DNA from: Paenibacillus sp. FSL R5-0490
GTDB lineage: Bacteria; Bacillota; Bacilli; Bacillales; Cytobacillaceae
Direction of reading: 5' to 3'
Assembly: GCF_001956215.1 (NCBI RefSeq)
Contig: NZ_MRTQ01000021.1
Location: forward strand, 1-64,000
DNA length: 64,000 nucleotides
The stretch's first letter is position 1. Each line of letters starts with the position of its first letter. Of this stretch, positions 44,993 through 53,862 are shown piece after piece. A model generated the notes under the pieces. The model did no database searches. It was not told the origin of the DNA and was given only the letters and a program-made list of their open reading frames with translations. The translations under genes were made by a program, and so were the position numbers.

Positions 44993-45547
44993 ATGACCCA
45001 AAATATTCAAATAATCGAAGAATATGAAATCAATCCCAATACGATGATTATTAAACCTCTCTCTTATGGGATAAAAGTTTATTCGCAAATCTGGGAGCTT
45101 GATGATGAAGTAACTTCTCCCTTTAAGCCGATTGAAATAATTAAAAGCAGCTGCAAATATTTTGGATCAAGCTATGAAGGAAGAAAAGAGGGTACACGCC
45201 AATTAACCGGCTTCACCCATAAAGCTCCGATAACGATTGACCCCACAAATTTCATTTATTTTTTCCCGACAGCTTCTCCAAGCAATCCGGAATGTATGTG
45301 GATTGCATTGGATCACATCAATTACTTCAAGCGAGCGGAGAACGCACAAACCCAAGTAGTTTTTAAGAACAAGCAAAGCTTTGTAATTCCAGTCTCTTAT
45401 ACGACTCTTAATAACCAGGTGCTCAGAACAGCACTGCTGAAAACGACATTGACAAAAAGGATAGAAGATTCAGAGAGAAAGTCTCTTTACTATGCGAATG
45501 GTTCCAAAATAATGAATGCTTCGGAGAGAAAAGGAGCCTACCAATAG
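44993..45547 (+). CDS. comK: Competence transcription factor ComK
   Basis: 184 aa (B. subtilis 192 aa). The ComK family core is visible: IIKPLSYGIKVYSQIWE, SCKYFGSSYEGRKEGT and INYFKRAENAQTQVVFKNKQSFVIPVSYTTLNNQ. ComK activates late competence genes for DNA uptake by binding paired AAAA-N5-TTTT boxes. Upstream sequence is very AT-rich with the palindrome GAAAATATTTTC at 44868-44879, but a clean pair of ComK boxes is not evident. AAAAGGAGATG precedes the ATG. The frame is intact. Confidence 0.95.
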   Translation: MTQNIQIIEEYEINPNTMIIKPLSYGIKVYSQIWELDDEVTSPFKPIEIIKSSCKYFGSSYEGRKEGTRQLTGFTHKAPITIDPTNFIYFFPTASPSNPECMWIALDHINYFKRAENAQTQVVFKNKQSFVIPVSYTTLNNQVLRTALLKTTLTKRIEDSERKSLYYANGSKIMNASERKGAYQ

Positions 45548-45651
45548 AGAAGGGCTGGAATTGAAGGATAACCAAGAAGCATGCGGAGTTTCATGCTTCT
45601 ATTTTCCGTAGTATATTGCCTTATTAGCTGCAGGCTTTCTTATTGCAAAAA

Positions 45652-46041
45652 TTAATTGGCTTTCCGATTTTTCCCTGGTCCAGGCAAAGGTTTTTTTATA
45701 AGATAATAGGTCATTAGCTCCTGAACTTTATTGCGGATCCGGGGATTAAAATAATTATGATGCTCCTCATATCCTTTGTACAGGAACATAAACATAGTAA
45801 ATGCCTCATCCCTCTTTATTTCCTGTACCTTTAGCTGGTTTTTATTCATATAGCGTTTTACCTCAGAGAGTTCACTTTGAATGACCTTCATTGTTTCTTC
45901 AACCAAATCAAGATAAGGCTGTTTTAGTTTAAACGGGCTTTTATTAATGACAATAGAGTCGCGATTTAAAACCGTCAGCACCATTGGCAGATAAATAGCC
46001 TGTTCCATGATATTACGGTCTTCCTCAGGAATTCTGGTCAT
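45652..46041 (-). CDS. yhjD: YhjD-like protein of unknown function
   Basis: A 129-aa soluble helical protein starting MTRIPEEDRNIMEQAIYLPMVLTVLNRD. No catalytic motif or membrane segment. From memory it matches YhjD of B. subtilis by start sequence, size and position after comK. AAGGGGAG precedes the ATG. A LexA-like box 43 bp upstream suggests induction by DNA damage. Confidence 0.72.
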   Translation of the reverse strand: MTRIPEEDRNIMEQAIYLPMVLTVLNRDSIVINKSPFKLKQPYLDLVEETMKVIQSELSEVKRYMNKNQLKVQEIKRDEAFTMFMFLYKGYEEHHNYFNPRIRNKVQELMTYYLIKKPLPGPGKNRKAN

Positions 46042-46083
46042 ATTGTTCTGCTCCCCTTAAATAATAGTATCCTGCCTTGTTAA

Positions 46084-46097
46084 AGAACGTATGTTCT
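46084..46097. promoter_or_regulatory. LexA (SOS) box upstream of yhjD
   Basis: AGAACGTATGTTCT has the core GAAC-GTAT-GTTC and fits CGAACRNRYGTTYC in all but the two outermost bases. It sits 43 bp upstream of yhjD and 175 bp from the divergent S9 peptidase gene. Confidence 0.65.
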
Positions 46098-46271
46098 TAT
46101 CTAATTTTACAAAGGAATGTTTTATCTTGCAAGAGCCTATATTTGTCGAAATACTGTTATACTTCATCATTTCCAATAATGAAAAAAAGTTTCAGCCTGA
46201 AGCTAATTGGGAAGGGATTTTATTTCTGATGTCGAAATAAGTAGAACACACAGTTAGGAAGGATGAAATAA

Positions 46272-48257
46272 ATGACGCAAAAAAGAACAATTAAACCAGA
46301 AGACCTTTATCATTTAAAATCTGCAGCTGATCCGCAGCTTTCCAGGAATGGATATGATTTGGCTTTTGTCGAGACCAGAATGCTTGAAGAAGAAAATACA
46401 TATAGTTCAAATGTTTTTTACATAAATACTGCAAAAAGCAATAAGCCTGTTCAGTGGACTTATGGCAAACACCGCAATCATTCACCCCGCTGGTCTCCAG
46501 ATGGGGAGTTAATTGCATTTGTATCAGACAGAGGCGGGAAGTCACAGATTTATGTAATGAGCAAAGCAGGCGGAGAAGCCAGACAGCTGACACATTGTGC
46601 AAATGGTGCTTCAAATCCTGTCTGGTCCCCTGATGGAAAGAAACTTGCCTTCAATCTTTCAATAAAACCGGGTGAAAACGCAGAAACACTAGAAAACCAG
46701 GAAAAAAAGGAAGAAAAGCCAATACCGATTGAAATTGAAAAAATGAAGCACAAATCTGACGCCCAGGGTTTTTGGAACGGAAGGTACAGCCAGGTCGCAT
46801 TAATAGATATAGAAACTGGCGAGATGGAGCAGCTGACAACCGGAGAACATGATTTCCAATTGCAGGACTGGTCCCCAGATGGGGAATGGATTGCTGTTAC
46901 GGCAGATTTGAGTGAAGATAAGGATTTTTCTTTTCTAAGCGATGTGTATATCATCCATCTTGGAACAAAAGACATGAAAAAGATTACAAATGGTAATGGT
47001 TATTTCGGAAGCGCTGCATGGTCCCCTGATGGAAAACACATAGGATTGTTCGGGCATGAAAGGGAATACGAAAATGCTACGCATACCAAAGTATGGGTGT
47101 ATAACCTCGAATTTGAGAATCTGCAGTGCCTGACTGCAGAATCGGACATATTGGCTGGTGATTATGCCATCGGAGATTTCCAGCAGGGTGCAGTAACACC
47201 GGGAATTCTTTGGGCAGAGGACAGCAGAAGCTTTTACTTCCTGGCAACTGATCATGGCAATACAGTTGTTTACTATGGCTCTTTAGATGGGGAATTATAT
47301 CCTGCCCTGCTGGATCAGCAGCATGTATATGGACTGACAACAGGTGGAACTATCAATAAAGCGGTTGTAGCCATCAGCAGGCCGTCTTCTCCCGGAGAGT
47401 TATATTTACTTGATGTTCCGACAGGGGAATTAAAACAGCTGACAAAAGTCAATGAAGAGTTCCTGAGCGGAGTGGAGCTGGCAGATGCCGAGCCCATTCA
47501 GTTTAAATCCTCAGATGAGTGGGACCTCCATGGCTGGATCATGAAACCAGTCCATTTGAAAGAGGGCCTAAAAGCACCGCTTGTGCTTGAGATCCATGGA
47601 GGCCCTCATGCTATGTATGCCAATTCTTATTTCCATGAATTTCAATGCCTCGCTGCAAAAGGCTATGCGGTTTTGTTTATCAATCCACGGGGAAGCCATG
47701 GATATGGCCAGCATTTTGTAGATGCTGTCAGAGGGGATTACGGAGGCAAGGATTATGAGGATATTATGGATGCAGTCGATTACGCGCTCGAAAACTTCGA
47801 TTTCATCGATAAAGAACGGCTAGGCGTAACGGGAGGAAGCTATGGAGGCTTTATGACCAACTGGATTATTGGACACACCAGCCGGTTCAAGGCAGCTGTC
47901 ACCCAGCGCTCCATTTCCAACTGGATCAGCTTTTATGGAGTAAGTGATATCGGCTACTATTTTACTGATTGGCAAATCAAGAGTGATATGAATGATATAG
48001 AAAAACTATGGAAACACTCTCCGCTTGCTTATGTGAATGATATAAATACACCACTCCTGATTCTGCACAGTGAAAAAGACTATCGCTGTCCAATTGAACA
48101 GGCAGAGCAATTATTCATTTCCTTAAAGCATCGGAAGAAAACAGCAAAATTTGTCCGGTTCCCTGAAGCCAATCATGAGCTTTCAAGAAGCGGAAAACCG
48201 AATTTGCGAATTAGCCGCCTGCACTATATAGCCGGCTGGTTTGATGAATATCTTTGA
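46272..48257 (+). CDS. S9-family acylaminoacyl/prolyl oligopeptidase
   Basis: 661 aa. An N-terminal beta-propeller with TolB-like repeats (SPRWSPDGELIAFVSDRGG, NPVWSPDGKKLAF, DWSPDGEWIAV, AAWSPDGKHIGLFG) gates a C-terminal alpha/beta-hydrolase domain. The catalytic Ser is S523 in GGSYGGF and the His is H635 in EANHELS; an Asp in HSEKDYRCP completes the triad. It is related to B. subtilis YuxL. It probably degrades short peptides in the cytoplasm. AGGAAGGATG precedes the ATG. It stands alone. Confidence 0.92.
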   Translation: MTQKRTIKPEDLYHLKSAADPQLSRNGYDLAFVETRMLEEENTYSSNVFYINTAKSNKPVQWTYGKHRNHSPRWSPDGELIAFVSDRGGKSQIYVMSKAGGEARQLTHCANGASNPVWSPDGKKLAFNLSIKPGENAETLENQEKKEEKPIPIEIEKMKHKSDAQGFWNGRYSQVALIDIETGEMEQLTTGEHDFQLQDWSPDGEWIAVTADLSEDKDFSFLSDVYIIHLGTKDMKKITNGNGYFGSAAWSPDGKHIGLFGHEREYENATHTKVWVYNLEFENLQCLTAESDILAGDYAIGDFQQGAVTPGILWAEDSRSFYFLATDHGNTVVYYGSLDGELYPALLDQQHVYGLTTGGTINKAVVAISRPSSPGELYLLDVPTGELKQLTKVNEEFLSGVELADAEPIQFKSSDEWDLHGWIMKPVHLKEGLKAPLVLEIHGGPHAMYANSYFHEFQCLAAKGYAVLFINPRGSHGYGQHFVDAVRGDYGGKDYEDIMDAVDYALENFDFIDKERLGVTGGSYGGFMTNWIIGHTSRFKAAVTQRSISNWISFYGVSDIGYYFTDWQIKSDMNDIEKLWKHSPLAYVNDINTPLLILHSEKDYRCPIEQAEQLFISLKHRKKTAKFVRFPEANHELSRSGKPNLRISRLHYIAGWFDEYL

Positions 48258-48261
48258 GATA

Positions 48262-48292
48262 TAACCGCAGGCCATCTGGTTTGCGGTTTTTT
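48262..48292 (+). terminator. Terminator after the S9 peptidase gene
   Basis: AACCGCAGGCC / GGTTTGCGGTT followed by a T-run. Confidence 0.8.
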
Positions 48293-48521
48293 TCATAGAT
48301 CTGTAAAGGGACACAAAACTTGCCGATATATCAATGATGTCATTTTTTTATGCAAGAAACTATTTAAAATAAATTGCAAAGAATCCAATTCATCTGCAAA
48401 ATATATGTATACAGGATATACCAGCATAGCTTTCGAAACTTTTTATTGAACTCTGCAGTCAAATATAGGTGAAGGTGTTCAAACCCTTCCATAATTCGCT
48501 TTAAAGAAAGGACTTATACTT

Positions 48522-49451
48522 ATGAGATCAGATAGATATGAAAAGAAGAAAAAGAAAGGAAAGTGGAAATCTGTCCTCCTAATTCTGCTTCTCTTGATTG
48601 CAGGAACCCTTGGCTATTCGTATTTTCAATTTAAGCAAGGTGTTTCCCAGACAGAAGGAGAAGCAAATATACAGACAGAAGAGTTTGAATTCAATGGCGA
48701 AAAAGATAAATATGGCGGGACGAATATCCTGATTCTCGGAAGTGATGCAAGGGGAGAGGAGAAATCAAGGGCTGATACCATAATGGTTGCACAGTATCAT
48801 CCTGAAAAGGGCACATATAAGCTGATTTCTTTTATGAGAGACATGTATGTGGACATACCGGGTCATGGGCAAAACAGAATAAATTCTGCTCTTGCTTATG
48901 GAGGTCCTGAGTTATTGAGGCAGACGCTCAAAGAGAACTTTGATTTAGATATTAAATATTACTCTATTGTTGACTTTGAGGGCTTTGTACATTTAATTGA
49001 TGAAGCTTTTCCCAGAGGGGTAGAAATTGATGTGGAAAAAAGAATGTCTGCCAATATCGGTGTCACACTCGAACCGGGCCTGCAGCGGCTTGATGGAGAG
49101 CATCTCCTTGGGTACGTCAGGTTCAGGCAGGATGCAGTAGGGGATTTCGGAAGAGTAGAACGCCAGCAGAAGGTGATGAAAGAAGTAGCAAGCCAGTTTA
49201 CAAGCCTTCAGACCATTACGAAGCTTCCAAAACTCATCGGGGTGGTAACTCCTTTTGTAAATACCAATATGAACACGGGAGATATTCTGTATATCGGAAA
49301 AGATTTCGTATCTAAGGATAACAGGAATGTTGAGACTCTTCGCGTTCCTGTTGATGGAACATTTGAAAACGAGAGAATTAATGGTGCTGCGGTTCTGGGC
49401 ATAGATAAAGAGGCGAATAAAGCGGCAATCCATGAATTTCTTTCAAAATAA
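48522..49451 (+). CDS. LytR-CpsA-Psr family cell-wall ligase
   Basis: 309 aa. A basic cytoplasmic tail and one membrane anchor (SVLLILLLLIAGTLGYSYF) are followed by an LCP domain outside the cell: NILILGSDARGEEKSRADTIMVAQY, ISFMRDMYVDIPG, GGPELLRQTL and GYVRFRQDAVGDFGRVERQQKV with the conserved Arg and Asp residues. Such enzymes transfer wall teichoic acid or other anionic polymers from undecaprenyl phosphate to peptidoglycan (TagT/U/V group). Which polymer is used here is unknown. Confidence 0.92.
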   Translation: MRSDRYEKKKKKGKWKSVLLILLLLIAGTLGYSYFQFKQGVSQTEGEANIQTEEFEFNGEKDKYGGTNILILGSDARGEEKSRADTIMVAQYHPEKGTYKLISFMRDMYVDIPGHGQNRINSALAYGGPELLRQTLKENFDLDIKYYSIVDFEGFVHLIDEAFPRGVEIDVEKRMSANIGVTLEPGLQRLDGEHLLGYVRFRQDAVGDFGRVERQQKVMKEVASQFTSLQTITKLPKLIGVVTPFVNTNMNTGDILYIGKDFVSKDNRNVETLRVPVDGTFENERINGAAVLGIDKEANKAAIHEFLSK

Positions 49452-49537
49452 AAAGACAGAAACACTGTTTTTGCCTGATTAGGTGTACAATAAAAGGGGA
49501 AATGGTAAAACTAGGGGAAACTTATTTTTTATCGCAT

Positions 49538-49915
49538 TCTAACGGGCAGTAAGACCCCCACTTCAAGACTCAGAGGAATCAAAGGAGGGTAAGTGGGGGT
49601 CAAACAGCCCAATCTAGCTGCGGCTCCTAGGGGCTCGAGGTCATAAGCCAATCAGCTGATGGGAAGAAAAGCACTTCCCACCATCTGCTCGTCTTATGCT
49701 TGTCACCCCTGGGCAAGTCGCCTCGCTTTATAATGTAAAGGCCCGATTGGTGAGATACAGTGAAACTTGCCGTCGCGCATGCAGAGGCTTAGTTGAACCA
49801 ATCGGATTCGTAGTGCCGATTGATCGAAGCGCTAGCGGAGATCTTAGCGACACTAGAACGCGACTAACAATCAGTGGGGGAAAATGCCCCCCCCACTGAT
49901 TGAAGTTTCACTTTA
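49538..49915 (+). mobile_element. Palindrome-ended IS200/IS605-type element with structured RNA core, no transposase
   Basis: About 378 bp. The left hairpin is perfect (GACCCCCACTT at 49553-49563 with AAGTGGGGGTC at 49591-49601). The right hairpin is AATCAGTGGGGG / CCCCCCACTGATT (49869-49901), and the element ends GAAGTTTCACTTTAT. Both ends match the shorter copy at 9184-9328. There is no open frame for a transposase, TnpB or IscB. GC content of the core is clearly above that of the neighbouring genes. Confidence 0.72.
49621..49860 (+). ncRNA. HEARO/omega-RNA-like structured core of the mobile element
   Basis: About 240 bases with many nested complementary pairs: CCTAGGGG with CCCCTGGG, CGAGG with CCTCG, CATAAG with CTTATG, GGGAAG with CTTCCC, and CCGATTGG with CCAATCGG. 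The segment ATGCAGAGG-cttagttgaacc resembles a conserved stretch I remember from IscB-associated omega (HEARO) RNAs. Many HEARO copies lack their ORF, as here. The identification rests on memory and folding by eye, so it is tentative. Confidence 0.4.
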
Positions 49916-49965
49916 TCAAAACGATTCGACTAAGGTATTGCTGCATATTGGACAAGGAGATACTA

Positions 49966-50589
49966 ATGGATTTTGAACTGCTCAAAGATTGGTTTACATT
50001 AGAGAATATTATGGATTTAATCCGGGAGTATCGTTCATTTGGACCTCTCCCGGGTATTCTGCTTCCAATGCTAGAAGCATTTTTGCCCTTTCTGCCTCTG
50101 TTTTTGTTTGTTATGGCAAATGCGAGTGCATTTGGTCTCTGGCTGGGATTTTTATACTCCTGGGTCGGAGCGGTCGCAGGAGCGCTGATTGTTTTCCTGC
50201 TGGTCAGAAAATATGGCCAGAAACGAATACTCCGTTTTTTGAAAAAAAATAAGCAGGTACAGAAGCTTATGAAATGGGTTGAAAAGCATGGATTCGGGCC
50301 ATTGTTCATCCTGCTTTGTTTTCCGTTTACTCCTTCAGCGGTTGTCAATATTGTAGCCGGGCTTTCAAATATCAGTATTGCTCAATATATGCTGGCAGTC
50401 CTGACGGGGAAAATAGTGATGATTTTTACAATAAGCTTTGTCGGATATGATATCAGATCATTAATAACACAGCCAATTCGGACTGCTATTGTGGCACTGG
50501 TCATTTTCATTCTTTGGTATGTCGGCAAAATTATTGAAATAAAGATGAATATGAGCGTAGAAAAAGATCGCGGGAATAAAAAGCATTGA
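49966..50589 (+). CDS. yhjE: TVP38/TMEM64 (DedA-like) membrane protein YhjE
   Basis: 207 aa with about five or six membrane segments. The VTT/SNARE-associated core is visible: LPLFLFVMANASAFGLWLGFLYSWVGAVAGALIVFLLVRKYG followed by HGFGPLFILLCFPFTPSAVVNIVAGLS. Such proteins are thought to move lipids or undecaprenyl phosphate. The ATG follows AAGGAGATA. The longer frame starts inside the mobile element. It is followed 24 bp later by sipV, as in B. subtilis. Confidence 0.88.
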   Translation: MDFELLKDWFTLENIMDLIREYRSFGPLPGILLPMLEAFLPFLPLFLFVMANASAFGLWLGFLYSWVGAVAGALIVFLLVRKYGQKRILRFLKKNKQVQKLMKWVEKHGFGPLFILLCFPFTPSAVVNIVAGLSNISIAQYMLAVLTGKIVMIFTISFVGYDIRSLITQPIRTAIVALVIFILWYVGKIIEIKMNMSVEKDRGNKKH

Positions 50590-50613
50590 ATGCATAAGTA
50601 CTAGGGGAGATGA

Positions 50614-51171
50614 ATGGTGAAGGAAGGATTGAGAAAAGAAGGAGCGGAATGGCTGAAGGCTTTTGCAATAGGCATTATCATCTTTGCTTTTATACGGACT
50701 TTTTTCTTCTCCAATTACATTGTCGAAGGTGAATCCATGATGCCTACCCTTCAGGATGGAAATAAGCTGATTGTCAATAAAATCGGCTATCAGGTCAGCG
50801 ATTTAGAACGCTTTGACGTAATTGTTTTCCATCATAATGATGAAGAGGATTTTGTAAAAAGAATAATTGGAATGCCGGGGGATGAAATTGCATACCGTAA
50901 TGATGAATTATTTATTAATGGCAGGAAAGTGGATGAACCTTATTTGGATAAGTACCGAAAAGAAATCTCAGGAGGCAAACTGACAGGTGACTTTACACTG
51001 CTGGAGATGACGGGCACAGAAACTGTCCCGGAGGGTAAACTTTTTGTTATGGGAGATAATCGTCTCGGGAGCTGGGACAGCCGGCATTTTGGATTTATTT
51101 CAGCCGGCCAGGTTGTAGGGAAAGTAAACCTGCGCTATTGGCCGCTTGATGAAATGGATGCGTCATTCTAA
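50614..51171 (+). CDS. sipV: Type I signal peptidase SipV
   Basis: 185 aa. One N-terminal membrane anchor, the catalytic serine S41 in VEGESMMPTL and the general-base lysine K82 in DFVKRIIGMPGDE, then the C-terminal box MGDNRLGSWDSRHFG. It cleaves signal peptides from exported proteins. It is close to B. subtilis SipV in position. AGGGGAGATGA precedes the ATG. A GTG one codon later is an alternative start. Confidence 0.93.
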   Translation: MVKEGLRKEGAEWLKAFAIGIIIFAFIRTFFFSNYIVEGESMMPTLQDGNKLIVNKIGYQVSDLERFDVIVFHHNDEEDFVKRIIGMPGDEIAYRNDELFINGRKVDEPYLDKYRKEISGGKLTGDFTLLEMTGTETVPEGKLFVMGDNRLGSWDSRHFGFISAGQVVGKVNLRYWPLDEMDASF

Positions 51172-51188
51172 CAGATCTTATAGTAAAA

Positions 51189-51217
51189 GGGACTCGAATA
51201 TTCGAGTCTCTTATTTT
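51189..51217 (+). terminator. Terminator after sipV
   Basis: GGGACTCGAA / TTCGAGTCTC followed by TTATTTTT. Confidence 0.8.
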
Positions 51218-51234
51218 TGCAGAAAAGGTTAATC

Positions 51235-51561
51235 TTAGATAACATGCAAATTAGGATTTTCCCTATATTCAGGTTCGCAGTTTACACACACGTTTTCATC
51301 ATAATCAGTCATATTCACATCTTCACGATTGTATTCAATTCCACATAGAGAACAGGCAACCATTTTTTCTTCCTCTATTTCTTCCGGGTGAATGGGAATA
51401 GCATCATTAATATTAATAGGCTCTACGGTAATTCCGCGTGAATTGGCCATTTCGGCATTTAAGTATTCCTTTGCGGATTCTTCACTTTCCCAAAATCCCA
51501 AGTCCCATAACAGCTCCTGGGCGTCTCCGTTTTGTGCCATCAATCCATAAACAACTTTCAT
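51235..51561 (-). CDS. Small protein with two CxxC motifs, function unknown
   Basis: 108 aa and acidic. The C-terminal third has CSLC and CVNC 25 residues apart, a likely zinc ribbon, preceded by a ferredoxin-like alpha/beta stretch. I do not recognise a family. AAGGGGC precedes the ATG. It is convergent with sipV. It might be a small regulator or a zinc-dependent adaptor, but nothing in the context decides this. Confidence 0.72.
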   Translation of the reverse strand: MKVVYGLMAQNGDAQELLWDLGFWESEESAKEYLNAEMANSRGITVEPININDAIPIHPEEIEEEKMVACSLCGIEYNREDVNMTDYDENVCVNCEPEYRENPNLHVI

Positions 51562-51807
51562 GATAAATGCCCCTTTCCAATTTGCTGTCTATTGTTTTAT
51601 ATTTCTTAGCCTTTTTTGGCTGCGGTTAAACCGATTCAAAAAATTCCCAACAGTTTCCTTGAAAGACTGGGATCGTTGTTTAAGAATAATTGCATGGGAT
51701 ACAGGAGAATCTGCGGGCTTTGTCGAATAAAAGCTGGTGTACACGTTACCGGATTAGTTTTAGTTTTTGATGTCGGAATATTTGTATATATAGTGGAGGT
51801 GCAATTA

Positions 51808-52548
51808 ATGAGGCTTAAGGATAAAGTCGCCATTATTACAGGTGCAGCCAATGGGATTGGTCTCGCTGCAGCAGAAAGGTTTGCAGGTGAAGGAGCCGCA
51901 GTAGCCATGGCAGATTATGACGCGGACATGGGAATAACCAGGGCTCAAGAGCTCAAGGAAAAAGGAATAAATGCACAGTTCTTTCAGGTTAATGTGGCTG
52001 ACAGGCAAAGCATAGACAGTATGGCGGAAGCTGTAAAAGCGGCATTTGGGAAAATTGACATCCTTATCAATAATGCAGGAATAACCAGGGACGGGATGCT
52101 ATCAAAGTTATCCCCGGATGATTTTCAGGCGGTTATGGATGTGAATCTGTCAGGTGTTTTCCATTGTACACAAGCAGTGCTTCCATTCATGCTGGAGCAG
52201 GGAAGGGGAAAAATTATCAATACATCTTCTGTTTCCGGAATTTATGGGAATGTCGGACAGACAAACTACGCTGCAGCCAAAGCGGGTGTGGTGGGAATGA
52301 CCAAAACATGGGCAAAAGAACTCGGCCGAAAAGGAATTAACGTTAATGCCGTGGCCCCAGGATTTATCTCTACAGGCATGACAGCAAAAGTGCCGGAAAA
52401 GGTGATTGGCCAAATGCAGGGCATGGTTCCGCTGGGCAGACTTGGAAAACCGGAAGATATTGCGAATGCATATCTGTTTCTGGCTTCGGATGAATCTGAT
52501 TATGTGAATGGCACGGTCCTGCATGTAGATGGCGGTATTATGATGTAA
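51808..52548 (+). CDS. Short-chain dehydrogenase, 3-oxoacyl-ACP/acetoacetyl-CoA reductase type
   Basis: A 246-aa SDR enzyme. NADPH-binding TGAANGIG, NNAG motif in ILINNAGITRDGM, catalytic S-YxxxK in SSVSGIYGNVGQTNYAAAK. It is of the FabG/PhaB type. The next gene is a thiolase, which points to 3-hydroxybutyryl-CoA metabolism rather than bulk fatty-acid synthesis. ATG 51808 follows GTGGAGGTG. The longer frame upstream is not supported. Confidence 0.88.
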   Translation: MRLKDKVAIITGAANGIGLAAAERFAGEGAAVAMADYDADMGITRAQELKEKGINAQFFQVNVADRQSIDSMAEAVKAAFGKIDILINNAGITRDGMLSKLSPDDFQAVMDVNLSGVFHCTQAVLPFMLEQGRGKIINTSSVSGIYGNVGQTNYAAAKAGVVGMTKTWAKELGRKGINVNAVAPGFISTGMTAKVPEKVIGQMQGMVPLGRLGKPEDIANAYLFLASDESDYVNGTVLHVDGGIMM

Positions 52549-52603
52549 TAACCTGACTCTGAGCGATTGCTCGTTAATCTGATAATAAAAGGGGTGGAAA
52601 AGT

Positions 52604-53782
52604 ATGAGAAATGTTGTAATAACATCAGCAGTAAGAACACCGGTCGGGACTTTTGGAGGAGCCTTTAAGGATCTTTTGCCGACAGATTTGATTGTTCCAG
52701 TATTAAAAGAGGCTGCCGAAAGAAGCGGCTTGCAGAGCAGTGACGTGAATGAAGTAATTTTGGGACACTGCATTCAGCGTACAGATGAACCGAACACAGC
52801 GAGGACAGCAGCATTGCTTGCAGGCTTTGACGATACGACAACAGGGTTCACAGTCCAGAGACAGTGTGCATCCGGTATGCAGGCCATTATCTCCGCTGCC
52901 CTGCAGATTGCATCAGGTATGTCAGATATCGTTATTGCCGGAGGAGTAGAAGCCATGAGCTCCAGTCCTTATGTATTAAAACAGCATCGCTGGGGCGCCC
53001 GCATGCAGCATGGACAGGTAACCGACACAGTATGGGAGATTCTCAAAGATCCAATCCAACATATCATGATGGGGGAAACAGCAGAAAACCTGGCAGAAAT
53101 TCATTCCATCACAAGGGAAGAGCAAGATGAAGCGGCATTGCTTAGCCATAAGAGAGCCTTGCACGCAATTGAAAACGGTTACTTTGATTCGCAGATCGTT
53201 CCAATTACTGTGAAGACCCGGAAAGGAGAAGTAACCGTTGCAAAAGATGAAAACCCGCGTGCGGACTTAACAGCGGAAAAGCTGAGCAGATTGAAGCCGG
53301 TCTTTAGAAAGGGCGGAACGGTAACAGCAGGAAACTCATCCAGCCTGAATGACGGCGGAGCAGCACTGGTCCTCATGCCGGAAGAGCTGGCTCTCGAAAG
53401 AGGACTGAAGCCGCTGGCAAAGATTGCTGGCTTCTCTGTTGCGGGAGTAGATCCGAAAGTAATGGGAAGAGGACCTGTTCCGGCAGTTAATAATGGTCTT
53501 GCCAGTGTCAATTGGTCGCTTGAAGAAGCTGATTTGATTGAAGTTAATGAGGCCTTTGCGGCCCAATATTTGGCGGTTGAGAGAGAACTTGGCTTAAACC
53601 GGGAGAAAGTAAATGTAAATGGAAGCGGAATCAGCCTGGGACACCCAATTGGATGTACAGGTGCTCGTCTTGTCGTAAGTCTTGTTCATGAGTTGAAGAG
53701 AAGAGGAGACCATAAAGGAATCGCTTCTTTATGTGTCGGTGGCGGAATGGGAGCCGCAGTATTTGTGGAAACGTACGAATAA
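52604..53782 (+). CDS. Acetyl-CoA C-acetyltransferase (thiolase)
   Basis: A 392-aa thiolase. Active-site C88 in QRQCASGMQA, the catalytic His in SGISLGHPIGCTGAR and the second cysteine in SLCVGGGMGAA. It joins two acetyl-CoA to acetoacetyl-CoA or degrades 3-ketoacyl-CoA. It lies 55 bp after the reductase gene and probably forms an operon with it. It resembles B. subtilis YhfS. AAGGGGTGG precedes the ATG. Confidence 0.92.
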   Translation: MRNVVITSAVRTPVGTFGGAFKDLLPTDLIVPVLKEAAERSGLQSSDVNEVILGHCIQRTDEPNTARTAALLAGFDDTTTGFTVQRQCASGMQAIISAALQIASGMSDIVIAGGVEAMSSSPYVLKQHRWGARMQHGQVTDTVWEILKDPIQHIMMGETAENLAEIHSITREEQDEAALLSHKRALHAIENGYFDSQIVPITVKTRKGEVTVAKDENPRADLTAEKLSRLKPVFRKGGTVTAGNSSSLNDGGAALVLMPEELALERGLKPLAKIAGFSVAGVDPKVMGRGPVPAVNNGLASVNWSLEEADLIEVNEAFAAQYLAVERELGLNREKVNVNGSGISLGHPIGCTGARLVVSLVHELKRRGDHKGIASLCVGGGMGAAVFVETYE

Positions 53783-53807
53783 AGAGTTCCTTCGGGAGCT
53801 CTTTATT
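53781..53807 (+). terminator. Terminator after the thiolase gene
   Basis: AAAGAGTTCC TTC GGGAGCTCTTTA, starting at the stop codon. Confidence 0.65.
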
Positions 53808-53862
53808 TATCCAATTAGCGAATCCCATCTCTTGCAGAATTATTTTTTCAGGAGGGAGAAAA

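Noticed and set aside
51616-51807. N-terminal extension of the SDR reductase
   Set aside because: The in-frame extension lacks a ribosome site, while a strong one lies before the ATG at 51808. The extra residues do not fit the SDR fold.
53731-53862. N-terminal extension of the GNAT acetyltransferase overlapping the thiolase gene
   Set aside because: The frame is read out of phase through thiolase codons. A GTG with AGGAGGGAG upstream gives the usual family N-terminus.
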